Below the pieces are notes generated by a model, which was given only the letters and a program-made list of their open reading frames with translations, did not search any database and had not been told where the DNA came from. 64,000 nucleotides of DNA from Neoscytalidium dimidiatum (Eukaryota; Ascomycota; Dothideomycetes; Botryosphaeriales; Botryosphaeriaceae): assembly GCA_037367355.1 (NCBI GenBank), contig CM074696.1, positions 620,001 through 684,000 of the forward strand, in the 5' to 3' direction. Position 1 is the first letter of the stretch. Every line of letters starts with the position of its first letter. Both the position numbers and the translations under genes were made by a program. Shown piece by piece: positions 22,343 through 33,617 of this stretch.

Positions 22343-24776
22343 CTTTAACTACTATCCTTATAGGAAAGAAAGCGATTTAATTAGAAAATAGAAAGTATTT
22401 TCTTACCTCGAGAAGTACTAATAGTATTAGCTATTATAGCGGACGTATCTAGTAGTAAGTACGTATAAGAGGCGTAGAATACCCTAGGCTCGTAGTAACC
22501 GCTATAATATAGTACGGTAGTAGGAAACTAACACCCTAATATACCGACTAACGAGGAGCTACTTAATATAATTCTAGAACTTCGAAATAAAAACGTAATT
22601 CTATATACTTAGCTTACCTAGGCACTAGCTCTACTACTAGCTACTAAGGTTAAGGTCCTAAAACTAGACCTATACTACGGAGACCGAAAGAAGACCTAAG
22701 TTTTTATTACGTAGCTAAATAACTATATATACTTTATATACGGCAACTTCGCTAGCCCCGCCGAATAAGTCCTATATGCTAGTACCTACCTTAGAGGATC
22801 GGCGGAATAGTAGTTCCGACCTTTTAAGCGAGAATACTAGAAGAAACCCGTATACCTATAGTTCGAAGTAACCTCGATAATCTTTAGCGACTACTAAAAC
22901 TTTACGAAGTAGCTTAAGATAGTCTTTAGCGGCGTCGACGAGAATCGTCTAGCTACTAGGACCCTTATAAGTCTAAAATAGAAAGGAATAGTATAAGACT
23001 ATATAGCTAAATTCTAAGACGTAGTATACCTCGTAGATAGGTACTCCGACCTTACGCTACGTACCTTCTACTACTAAGGGCTAAGGGACGAGATTAAAGA
23101 AGCTATAACGTACTACGAGGAACTAGAAACCCTTAACGATATAATTAAGCTAGCCCTACTTATAGATAAGCGCCGTATAGAGAGGTAGTTCGATAAGAAA
23201 GAATATAACGCTAATACCTCGAGATAAGCTAGGCCTCGCTATATCTAAGAAGGAGGCGACGCTATAGAAATAGATAACGTAGTCTAGCGAGATAGAGGTA
23301 AGAATAAAAAGAACGGCGATAATAAGGGTAAGAAAAGAGAATAGAGTAAGAAAGAAAAAGAGCTCTATAAGAAAGAACTATATATCCGATATAGAGATAA
23401 ATAGAGCGTAGGGTATAAATACTTAAAGAAAGAGTTACGAAAGATAGCGGTAACTATCTAGAGATAGGAGGCGCTACGAGAAATCGCTACTATAAAAATA
23501 GTAGATCGTATAGCCTAGAGTTAGATAGCGTACTACGACGATAATTATACTATCTACTAGAGCGATAAGAACGCTATAGAGTAGTACTCTAGTAAGCTAC
23601 GACGACTTAATATAATACTCCGAAAATTAGAAGAGGCTACGGAGGAAGATATCGAAAAATACTTCCTGGCCGATAAAGACCTTATAAATAGCGAAACTAG
23701 AGAGCTTTACAATAGTATACTAAAATCTAGTAAGGTAGAAAATACCGAGTAATAGTAGAATTAAGCTACGCTCGATCGAATTACGGAATACTTAAACCGG
23801 TATAAAGATATAAGAAATATCGAATCCGGTTATACCCCTACGATCTACTAAACCCCCGGATCGAGAATAGATCTACCACCGTAATAGTACTAAATAAAGA
23901 ACGGAAAACTTAGCTTACGGTTCTTTAAGAACGACGTATAGCACCCCTAGAAGGAGTTACTCTTAAAAATAGCCGATAAGATAGCATTCTAGCTTAAAGG
24001 AGAAGCCTAGAAAACGTAGTAGTAACGAGACCTTACGTCTCTACGCGATATAGCCTATACCCTCTACCGTTACGGTATAGCTACGCGGAACTACGGCACC
24101 CTATAGTAGGTACTCGATAAAAAATACGGTAAACTAACCTTCTAGTACTAGGTACGTAGCGGATAAATCTACTAGAGGCGTAAAGTTAAGTAGGGACGAT
24201 AGACTTAGTAGAAGGATACTCCGATCCTAGTCGAAGAATAGAACGAGTATATACGCTACGAGATATTAAAAAACTAGACGGCTCCCCTAGCTAGGGACCC
24301 TAGGAGGGGCTAATATAAAGGTCTCTTAACTAGATTATATACTTAATATCGAACGAAATATCTCGTAAATAGGAAGAACTAAAAACGCTACTAGAAGTAT
24401 CGATTATAATTAAAGAGACTACTATATTAGCAATAATAGATAGTAGAGCGTAAGAAAATTTCGTAGATCCTAAATTCCTTAGGAAGAACGACTTACTATT
24501 CTAACCTAAGAAACGGCCCTACGAACTTAGTACGTTCGACGGATTATCGATAGAATACGGTAAGGGTTAGGTAAGAATTAAGACCGGTTAGGTACGAATA
24601 ACCCTCGGAGATTATAAAGAACGAATTAACCTAGACGTAATAATAAGCCCGAATTACGATATCGTCCTCGGGATACCCTAGTTAAAAACCTACGACCCGT
24701 ATATTAGCTAGAGTATAGAAACTATAACGTTCCCCAGAGATAACTATAAGTAATACCTCGCGAACCTCGAAGTAAA

Positions 24777-24902
24777 AGAGCTAGAGCTAAAGAGCCCGAG
24801 CTAAGAGCTAGAGCTAGAGAGCTAGAGCTAAGAGCTAAAGCTAGAGAGCTAAAGCCGAGAGCTAGAGCTAGAGAGCTAGAAGAGCTACGAGCTAGAGCCG
24901 TC
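24777..24902. repeat. GAGCTA-type minisatellite inside pol (element B)
   Basis: Array of gagcta/agagctaga units between the protease and RT domains; reads as alternating Glu-Leu and Lys/Arg on the coding strand. Confidence 0.8.
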
Positions 24903-27900
24903 TAGAGAGTACCCGGTAGAGGCTAAAAGAATATTCCTTAATACTCTACTACGTATAAAAAAATAAGGAGAGTAAGCTTATATCGTCTATATTAAGCCTA
25001 GCTTAGAATAAGAACGCCGAATTATAGTATAGATTAGAAAACGGATTCCGGAAGTCGATACTTTTCGGCTACTCGGAGAAGACTATCCGAAGAGAATCTA
25101 CGAGAGGTATAGCCCGCTAGGAAGAACCCTTAACTAAATACGCGTAACGGAAAATACTACGGGACTAGAGAAAGTACCCCCGGAATTCTAGAAATACGCC
25201 GAATTATTTTAAGAAAGAGGTAAAGAATTATTACCTAAGTATAAGCTATAGGACTATAAAATACCCCTATTACTAGGAACGTAGCCCGCGTTTAAGCCTA
25301 TTTATTCCCTCTTAGAAAGCGAGGCCGAAGCACTAAGAGAGTACCTCGAAACAAACCTAGAAAGAGGATATATCCGACCCTCTACGTCGCCGGCCGGATA
25401 CCCTATCTTATTCGTATCTAAGAAAAATAGCAAGCTCCGCCTCTATATCGACTATAGACAATTAAATAATATTACGGTAAAAAACCAATACCCGTTACTA
25501 CGTATCGATAAATTATAAGATAGACTAAGAAAAGCCTAATACTTTACTAAGCTAGACCTTAGAGAAGGTTATTATCTCGTCCGGATAAAAGAAGGTAAAG
25601 AATAGAAGACGGCTTTCTAAATAAGATTCGAATATTACGAGTATACGGTAATACCGTTCGGGCTTACTAATATACCGGCTACGTTCTAGAGCCTAGTTAA
25701 CGATATACTACGACCGTATTTAGACGTATTCGTACTAGCCTATCTAGACGATATCCTAATATACTCGGAAACGCTCGAAGAATATACTAAGTACGTATAT
25801 AAAGTCCTATAGGTACTAAAGGAACGGAACCTCTAGATAGTCCCTAATAAGAGCAAATAGTATATATAGAAGACTAAGTACCTTAGGTTTATTATTATCC
25901 TAGGATATATTAGTATAGACGAGAAGAAACTAGACGCGATAAGAGAATAGCCTACGCTAAAAACCGTTAAAGAAGTATAATCCTTTCTTAGCTTTACTAA
26001 CTTTTACCGGAAGTTTATTCTAAACTATATAAAGGTATTAGCTCTACTTATAGATTTAACTAAAAAGGAATATAGATTCGTATAGAGAGAAAGATAGTAG
26101 AATACTTTCGACTTATTAAAACGAATATTTATAGAAGTACCGGTCTTAGGGCTATTCTACCCTAACCTACCTATAACGGTAGAAACCGACGTATCGAACT
26201 ACGCTATCGGAGCGGTCTTAAGCTAGCTAGACGAGTAAGATAGACTATACTCTATTACGTATTACTTCCGAAAAATAATAGGACTAGAAAGGAACTACGA
26301 CGTCTATAATAAAGAACTCCTAGCTATCGTTATAATCTTTAAAGAATAGAGATATTACCTTAAAGAAGCTAAACACCCGATTATAGTCTACTACGACTAT
26401 AAGAACCTTTTATACTTTACTACTATAAAAGAGCTAAATTAAAGGCAGGTTAGATAGGCTAAAGAGCTAGTATTCTACGATATAAAGATTACCTACTAGA
26501 AGGGATTAGAAAACGCTCGCGTAGACGCGCTAAGTAGAAGAGCCGACTATATAAAAGAAAGGCTAGAACTATAACCGGCAATACTAGTAGAATAGAAAGA
26601 TAGGTCTCTTATATCTGATAAACGCTAGATCTCCGCTATATATAGAAGAAAAGAGAAACCTAAAAAGTCGCTTACCCCGGCTAGGCTAGTAGCCTTAGTA
26701 ATACGCCTAGAAAGCTACGAATAGAATCGTAAAATCCGAGAAGCCTACGCGGAAGACGCTACAATATAAGAAATCGAAAATTTAGAAAACGACCCCCGAG
26801 TAACTAGAGACGTAGAAGAAATAATCCTATTTTTAGAATTAATCTACGTCCCGGTAAAACTACGGGAGAAACTCGTAAAGAATATATACGAGGCCCTAGT
26901 ATATAGTTATTAAGAAACTAAGAAGACGATCGAGAGGATTATAAGAAACTATTACTTCCTAGGGCTTAGAAGAATAGTCTAACGGATAGTTACGTAATAT
27001 AACCTCTATATTTAAAGTAAGGCGGCGAGACACGCACTCTATAAGCTACTCTAGCTACTACTAACACCTAAGCGCCCTTAGTAATCTATTTTACTAGACT
27101 TTATTACGAATCTATCGAAGTTAGAAGAACTACTTACTAGAGTTAAGTACGATTTAGTACTAGTTATCGTAGATAGGATAACGAAGTACGCGTACTATCT
27201 ACTATACCTAAAGAAGGCAAACGCGAAGAATCTCGTATATACGTTCTTAAGAACTATTCTCGGCAACTACGGGTTACTAAAAGAACTCGTATCGGATAGA
27301 GATAGACTATTTATATTACGATTCTAGTAGACTCTTACTAAATAACTCGGAGCGAAATATAAACTCTCGACTACGGTATATCCGTAAATAGACGGATAGA
27401 TAGAACGGACTAATTAGACGCTAGAGTAATATCTACGCTATTACCTTAACTACGTATAGAATAACTAGGTAGAATTACTACTCTTAGCCTAGTTCGCGTA
27501 TAATAGCTCTAAAGCATCGGTAATATAAGAATTACTATTCTACGCTAATTACGGTTACGAACTATCGGCCTATAAAGAGCCGATACCGAGCGAATCGTTA
27601 GCCTAAAAAGGAATCCTTAAAGCCGACTAGCTAAAGGCACTCTACGAATAACTATATCTAGACCTAGAATTCGTAGCCCTACGAATAGATAAATACTACG
27701 ATAAGCGGTACTAGAAGGCACCGTAGCTAAAGAAGGGGGATAAAGTTTACCTCCTTAGAAAAAATATTAGAATAAGGCGACTAAATAATAAGCTAGATTT
27801 TAAAAAAATAGGACCCTTTAGGATCGAAGAAAAAATCGGGAAAGTTAATTTCCGCCTTAAATTACTAGAAATAATACGGATATACCTCGTTTTCCACGTA

Positions 27901-28129
27901 TCCCTCCTAGAACTAGCACTAAAGAACGCTAAAACCGTAATCTATACGGAAGAAATACTCCTAGAAAATCCGAACGCCGATAAAAACCGAGATTAGGAAG
28001 TAGAAAAAGTCCTCGATAGCGGCTATATTAACGGTTAATTCCGATATCTTCTTAAATAGAAGGGAGAATAGAACGATATCTAGGAACCGCTAGAAAATTA
28101 CGACGGATATAGATAACTTATTAATAAGT

Positions 28130-28856
28130 TCTATTATCGAAACCCGGATCGACTAATACCGCCGACTCGTTAAATATAAAAGACCTAAAATCGAAATTAG
28201 AGAATAGAGACTACCGCGCCTAATCGACTAGCTCGGAGCTCTTAAGCGGCGTAGTAGTAGAACTAACGCTAGGCGACCCGACGGAACGAGACGGACCCGT
28301 AGTAGCGTTAGCTAAGACGTCGCTACGTATACGCTTTACTAATCGTTCCTCCTCGGCGTCTTTAGAGTTAATAGAATTCCCCGCCTCGCGAGCTACCTCT
28401 AAACGATCTAGCTCCTCTAACTTCTCTATAGTCGTAGCCTTCTTAGAAAGTATTAAGTAGGCGTAACGCTCTAAGAGATCCTTCTACCGCTCTAAACGAG
28501 ATAGACGGGCTATTACGGCTTATATAGCCCTACGAGCCTCCTCTCGGTCCGTACGAACTTTAGCACGTGCTCGATCTAGACGATTAACTAAGGATAAGCG
28601 TTAGTAGTAGTAAGAGAAGGTAAAGAAAGAATAAATAATCCGCGGCGTTAAGACCTCCTCTATTATATACGGTACGTCCGCGACGCGCGTACTCCCCGTA
28701 GCGAGAAGAACTCTTAAAATCCATCCGATATTCTATAGGTTCCCCCTAGGAAGATAGAAGTAAATAGAAAGAATAAGAGACGAGTATCGTATAGCTCTTA
28801 CGGTTAATACGCTTACCTAGAAGAACCTATTTAGTACGCTTACGTTTTAGAGGTAT
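28130..28856 (-). pseudogene. Antisense Cys-cluster/coiled-coil ORF of element B
   Basis: Opposite to pol. It starts at ATA (28854-28856, from ATG) followed by PLKRKR, then a Tyr (ex-Cys) cluster, then a coiled coil readable as Arg/Leu/Glu-rich heptads with LEELDRLEVAREAG, and ends EEERLVKRIRSDVLANA plus a Ser/Thr tail. Clearly homologous to the frames at 17254-18020 and 32844-33617. Its 3' end overlaps the end of pol tail to tail. Confidence 0.6.
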
Positions 28857-28961
28857 CGCGGAAGTCTTACTAGAAGAAAAGAAGAGAGAAACGGACGGAA
28901 GCCTAAAATATAGACCGTACGGAAGAATCTTCGGGCCGAAGATTCCTAAGGAGGGAGGTAG

Positions 28962-29551
28962 TATTATAAATTCTAAAGTATATAGGCTTTATAGCTATAA
29001 GGACCGCGAGCTCGTACGGGAAAAACGCCTACGGGCATAGTAACTAGAAAGAAGGCACGGTCTAATAAAGAACCCGTAGGGAATAAGAGACCGCGCGGAA
29101 GGCGATAAGGGGTAAAGTACTACGGGATAAGAATATAGTAGTAATATCGTCCGCTAGCACTAGTAGAAGTCGGGTTCTAAGAAAGAAGGCTTTAGCGCCT
29201 AGATTACGTAGGACCTACCGAACCTATTAGATAACGAAGGATTATAGCTATCCTCTACTACGTATAGATAACGAAGGATACTAACTATCCTCTACTATCT
29301 AATAGATTACTATAGCTTTTCTATAGTATATAGATATACTCGTTAGATAGTATTTTAACCCTTATAGTTAACTTAAAGTTCTAATTTAATACTATATTAA
29401 CTTAGAGGTAATAAGGCCTACTAAACTCCTACGTTACGTAACTTCTTATTCTATTATTACTCCCCTTTCCTCGTCTTTAAGATAAACTCTTCGATAAATC
29501 CGAACCTACTAGGTAACTCCGAAGCCTAGTAGTAGAGGCCTCGTCGTTATA
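28962..29551 (+). repeat. Element B 3' LTR
   Basis: 590 bp, preceded by the purine tract aaggagggaggtag. It differs from the 5' LTR by scattered changes, mostly of RIP type. Confidence 0.88.
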
Positions 29552-30338
29552 CTAGTAGCGTTTTAAGTTCTTTCTATTTACGAGATATTCTATTTAATAT
29601 TAAGTATATAACCTAGTTAAGGAACCTTCGTATTAGCCCCTTTTAGAATCCCTAGCTAGGGGAGCCGTTTAGTTTTTTAGTATCTCGTAGCGTATATACT
29701 TATCCTATTCTTCGACTAGAATCGGGATATTCTTCTACTAGATCTATCGTCTCCGTTTAATCTTATACCTCTAGTAGATTTATTCGTTACGTACCTAGTA
29801 CTAGAAGGTTAGTTTACCGTACTTTTTATTAAGTACCTATTATAGGGTATCGTAGCTTCGCGTAGCTATATCGTATTAGTAGAGGGTATAGGCTATATCG
29901 CGTAGATACGCGAGGTCCCGTTACTACTATACTCCCTAGACTTCGCCTTCGAGCTAGAATACTATCTTATCGGCCGTTCTTAAGAGTAATTCCTTCTAAG
30001 AGTACTATACGTCGTTCTCGAAAAATCGTAAGCTAAGTTTTCCGTTCTTTATCTAGTACTATTACGGTAGTAAATCTATTCTTAATCTAAGAGTCTAGTA
30101 GATTATAGAAGTATAACCGGATTTAATATTCTTTATATCTCCGTATCGGTTTAGATACTCTACGATCTAATTAAGTATAGCCTAGTCTTACTATTACTTA
30201 ATAGTTTCTACCTTACTAGATTCCGGTATACTATTGTATAGTTCTTCGGTTTCGCTATTTACGAGGTCTTTATCGGCTAGAAAGTATTTTTCGATATCTT
30301 CTTTCGTAGCCTCTTCTAATTTTCGGAGTATTATATTA
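29552..30338 (-). mobile_element. Element A, internal part 2: gag region
   Basis: Continuation of element A beyond the B insertion. It matches 37291-38095 of copy C closely (for example the shared run ending attatattaagtcgt). The match stops at about 30338, where LINE sequence begins, so A is interrupted here a second time. The remainder of its gag and 5' LTR most likely lie at about 38095-39985. Confidence 0.75.
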
Positions 30339-31998
30339 AGTCGTCGTTTATTAATATACCTCCGAATTCGATCTCGAGAAAAAGCGCTAAAATTAGTATC
30401 TATCGAAAGCTCTTAATTCCCTTAGCTAGATTCTCGAATCTTAGCTTCGTAGCTATACGCGCTACTACGTTATCGCGTAGAAAAGAGACCTTGTTAGGCT
30501 AAATCGACTCCCTTAACCTCCGTATCCCTACTAAAATCCTAAATCGACTCGAAAAGACGTAAAAAGTTCGGAATCTACCGAAAACACCTACGCGTACCTT
30601 CGTACGAAATTATATAAGATTTAGAGCGCGTTTACGCACCTAGATTAAAGGCGAGGAAACGTCCTTTTCTTTCTTCTATCCTACCCCTTTTTCGCGGCCC
30701 GTGTATGTAGAGTTTTTACCCTCCCTATACCTAAGCGAATAACCGAAAATAAGCGAAAAGCTTAACCGAATAGCCCCGAAAACGCTTCGTTACTTCTCGG
30801 GAGAAAGTAACGAAGAAAATTCCCTGCGCTCGCTAGAAATTCGTTTGTTTACGGCTTAGTTTAGACGAAACTAAAGCCGGCAATTTCTTTCTAGTCTAAT
30901 TTTCTACTTCTACTATTTCTTTTCTATAGAAAGAGTATAGAAAACTAAGGATATCCGCCCCCGGATTCCCCGGATTCCCCGGACCCTCTACGCCCCTCGA
31001 CTCTAATTCGACTATCGACTACGCCAGTAGTTATCGAATCTTCGAATACTACGAGATCGAGTAGTATCGAAGATATCGAGATAGAAAACGACGAAATAAT
31101 ACCGATACCGAGAAGGCCGAAGGTAATAGTAACGGTTAAGCCTACGCCGACTCTTGGAAAAAGACTTTCCTTCTCGCCTATCTCTATGGGCATTAACCCG
31201 TTCGAATACCGCCCCGAGAAAAGAACCCGGTATATACCGGGCTCGAAACTAAAGACCTCCGCGGAATATATCGAAGCCGCGTTCGATTGCCTTATTAAGG
31301 CGGTCGACCTCGAAGACGACCGGTCTAAGGTAAATAACCTTAGCGAACTTCTTACCGTCTTCTACGAATATACGATAAAAGGGAAAATCGACTTTACTAA
31401 GTCGATTCTCGTAACCGAAGTCCGCGTACTTAAAAACGTATCCTATACGCTTTCGAATAAAACGAGGAATCTCGGAGCTTCCTCCGTAGCTACTACGGGA
31501 AAACCCCAGCCTAGCCAGCTAGTCCCGGGAAAAAAACCTACCTTCTACGCCTCGGTAGCGGCAGGTTTAGTTCTAAACGACGGTTTTATAACCGTATTAT
31601 ATAAAAAACTAACGGAAAAAACAACTACGAAGCTCGTAAAGCTAACGTCTATTAAAGATAGATAAATTACCATCTTCTACGATAGTATACGAGACTAATT
31701 TAACGGAATCCGACTCCGGTAAAAGCTAAACCTTGCGTTCGCGGGAGCCGGATTCGTAAACAAACTCGTTATCTAAGGAACTTCCCTCTCTTTTAAGGGA
31801 AATATCCTAATTACGGGTACCGAAGGCTATACTAGCTAATTTCTCTTAGAAAAAGAGAATATTATTAGGAAAGTCCTTCCTAATTCTAACCCGAAACTAG
31901 TCGAGGCCTAGTATAAGGTTATTATCTACGGAATCCCTACGCGGGAAACTAAGAATATTCTAATCGACTCCTTTATTAAGAAGGAAATAGAGACCTTT
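30339..31998 (+). mobile_element. 5' fragment of a LINE (Tad-like non-LTR retrotransposon) with ORF1
   Basis: DNA that is only partly RIP-mutated (some TG/CA remain, e.g. gttcgattgcc). It has a long 5' leader, then a plus-strand frame from about 31000. An uninterrupted stretch survives at 31186-31665 (159 codons, starting MGINPFEYRPEKRTR), passes a TAG at 31663 that fits a former CAG, and stays readable to 31998. Features: a Pro/Lys-rich N-terminal part, the segment KPTFYASVAAG common in fungal LINE ORF1 proteins, and downstream an RRM-like YKVIIYGIPTRE. ORF1 products bind the element RNA. The fragment ends abruptly at the LTR of element C. Confidence 0.7.
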
Positions 31999-32736
31999 TA
32001 TAACGACGGGGCCTCTACTACTAGGCTTCGGAGTCACCTAGTAGGTTCGGGTTTATCGAAGGGTTTACCTTAAAGACGAGGAAAGGGGAGCGATAATAGA
32101 ATAAGAAGTTACGTAATATAGGAGTTCGATAGGCCTTATTACCTCTAAGTTAATATAGTATCGAATTAGAACTTTAAGTTAACTACGAGGGTTAAGATAC
32201 TACCTAACGAGCGTATCTATATACTATAGAAAAGCTATAATAATCTAGGGATTAGAACGACTATTAGATTAGTTATAGTATTAGATTAATCTAAGAGTTA
32301 GATTAGTACTAAGGCTTCTAATCCCTAGGTAGGCCTAATAGATTCTACGTAACCTAGGTATCTAACGCCTCTTTTCTAGAATCCGACTTCTACTAGTACT
32401 AGCGGACGATATTACCGCTATACTCTTATTCCGTAGTATTTATCCTTATCGGCTTTCCTACTTCCCTCCCGTACGGCCCTTCGTCCCCTACGGGCTCTAC
32501 GTTAGTCTATGCCTTCTTTCTAGTTATTACGCCCATAGGCGTTCTTTCGTACGGGTAGTCGTTATTGCCTACTAGTGTCCCCGTACGCGCCGTCGTCCCG
32601 TATTCTAATCTTCTCGTACGGGTTTAGGGAGTGCGGTTCTACTATATATAGGGTTCTTAGGCCTTACGGCTCTTTTCCCCGTATAGGCTTACGGCCCTTA
32701 TAGCTATAAAGCCCGTATATTCCGAAGTTCGTAATA
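31999..32736 (-). repeat. Element C 3' LTR (738 bp)
   Basis: Same family as the LTRs of A and B but with a longer middle part (containing gattagaacgactattag) shared only with 49109-49846. Followed on the internal side by the C-rich complement of the purine tract (32740-32747). Confidence 0.85.
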
Positions 32737-32843
32737 CTACCCCCCTCCTTAGGGATCTTCGGCCCGAAGATTTATCCGTTTACCTATATCTTTCTAGGCT
32801 TTTCTTATTTCTTCGTTTTTCTTTATTATAAGTGTTTCCTATA

Positions 32844-33617
32844 ATACCTTCTAAGCGTAAGCGCGATATATAGTAAGCTAAGCGTAAGTATCTTAGCGCG
32901 AAGATTAATTCTTTATATAACCTTCTAGGCCTAGATATACCGATTCTTTATACTCGTTGCCTTTTATTAGAGGAGAAGGATAAGGCGGTAGTATATCGTA
33001 TTACCCCGGGGTACTCGCGTTACGGCGAGTATACTCGTCGCGGTAATACCTATTACGACGCTAGTAGTACGAAAGAGGGTAATTATAAGTTCCCCTTAAT
33101 CTTATTTAACTTATTCTAATCCTTTCCTTCTAGTCGTTCGTCTAGAGCGTACTATTATAAAGATTACCGCGGATAAGGTAGAGGCCTAAATACTATTTCT
33201 AAGCTAACGTCTAAGTTACGTGCCGCTTCGTCCCGTCTAGAGCGTTCTCGGAAATAGAAGGTCTTACTATAACGCCGCGGTAAACTAATCTAAATAAGGC
33301 GTATCTATCGAGAACCTTAAGAAGCTAGATCGCTTAGAAGTAGCTCGTAGGGCTAGAAATTCTATTAACCCTAAGAGCGCCGTAGAGGAGCGATTAGTAA
33401 AGCGTATACGTAGCGACGTCTTAGCTAACGCTATTACGGGTCCGTTCTATTCTATTAGGTCGTCTAGCGTTAATTCCGCTACTACGCCGTCCGAGAGTTC
33501 CGAGCTAGTTAATTAGGCGCGGTAGTCTCCGTTTCCCGATTTCGATTTTAGGTCCTTTATATTTAACGAGTCGGCGGTATTAGTCGATCCGGGTTTTAAC
33601 GATAGAACTTATTAATA
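32844..33617 (+). pseudogene. Antisense Cys-cluster/coiled-coil ORF of element C
   Basis: Begins ATA (ex-ATG) then PSKRKR. The 3' half is well conserved with A and B (LKKLDRLEVARRARNS; VEERLVKRIRSDVLANA). It overlaps the end of pol tail to tail. See the finding on antisense frames. Confidence 0.55.

Larger units (their letters stand above)
21753..29551 (+). mobile_element. Element B: full-length chromovirus (Ty3/gypsy) nested in element A
   Basis: Complete LTR retrotransposon of 7.8 kb in plus orientation. LTRs at 21753-22342 and 28962-29551 are both 590 bp. The target CTAG is duplicated at 21749-21752 and 29552-29555; copy C carries the uninterrupted site at 37291. Order of remains: gag from about 22560 with a Cys-box (about 23380-23430), protease near 24440, a Glu/Leu minisatellite at 24777-24902, and RT with YLDDILIYS starting 25741. 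RNase H (about 26170-26215), integrase (about 26900-27500, QTDGQTERTN region at 27385-27425 with Gln codons now TAG/TAA) and a chromodomain (about 27988-28110) follow. The chromodomain directs integration to heterochromatin in related elements. RIP has destroyed almost every ATG and Gln codon, so it is dead. Confidence 0.92.
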
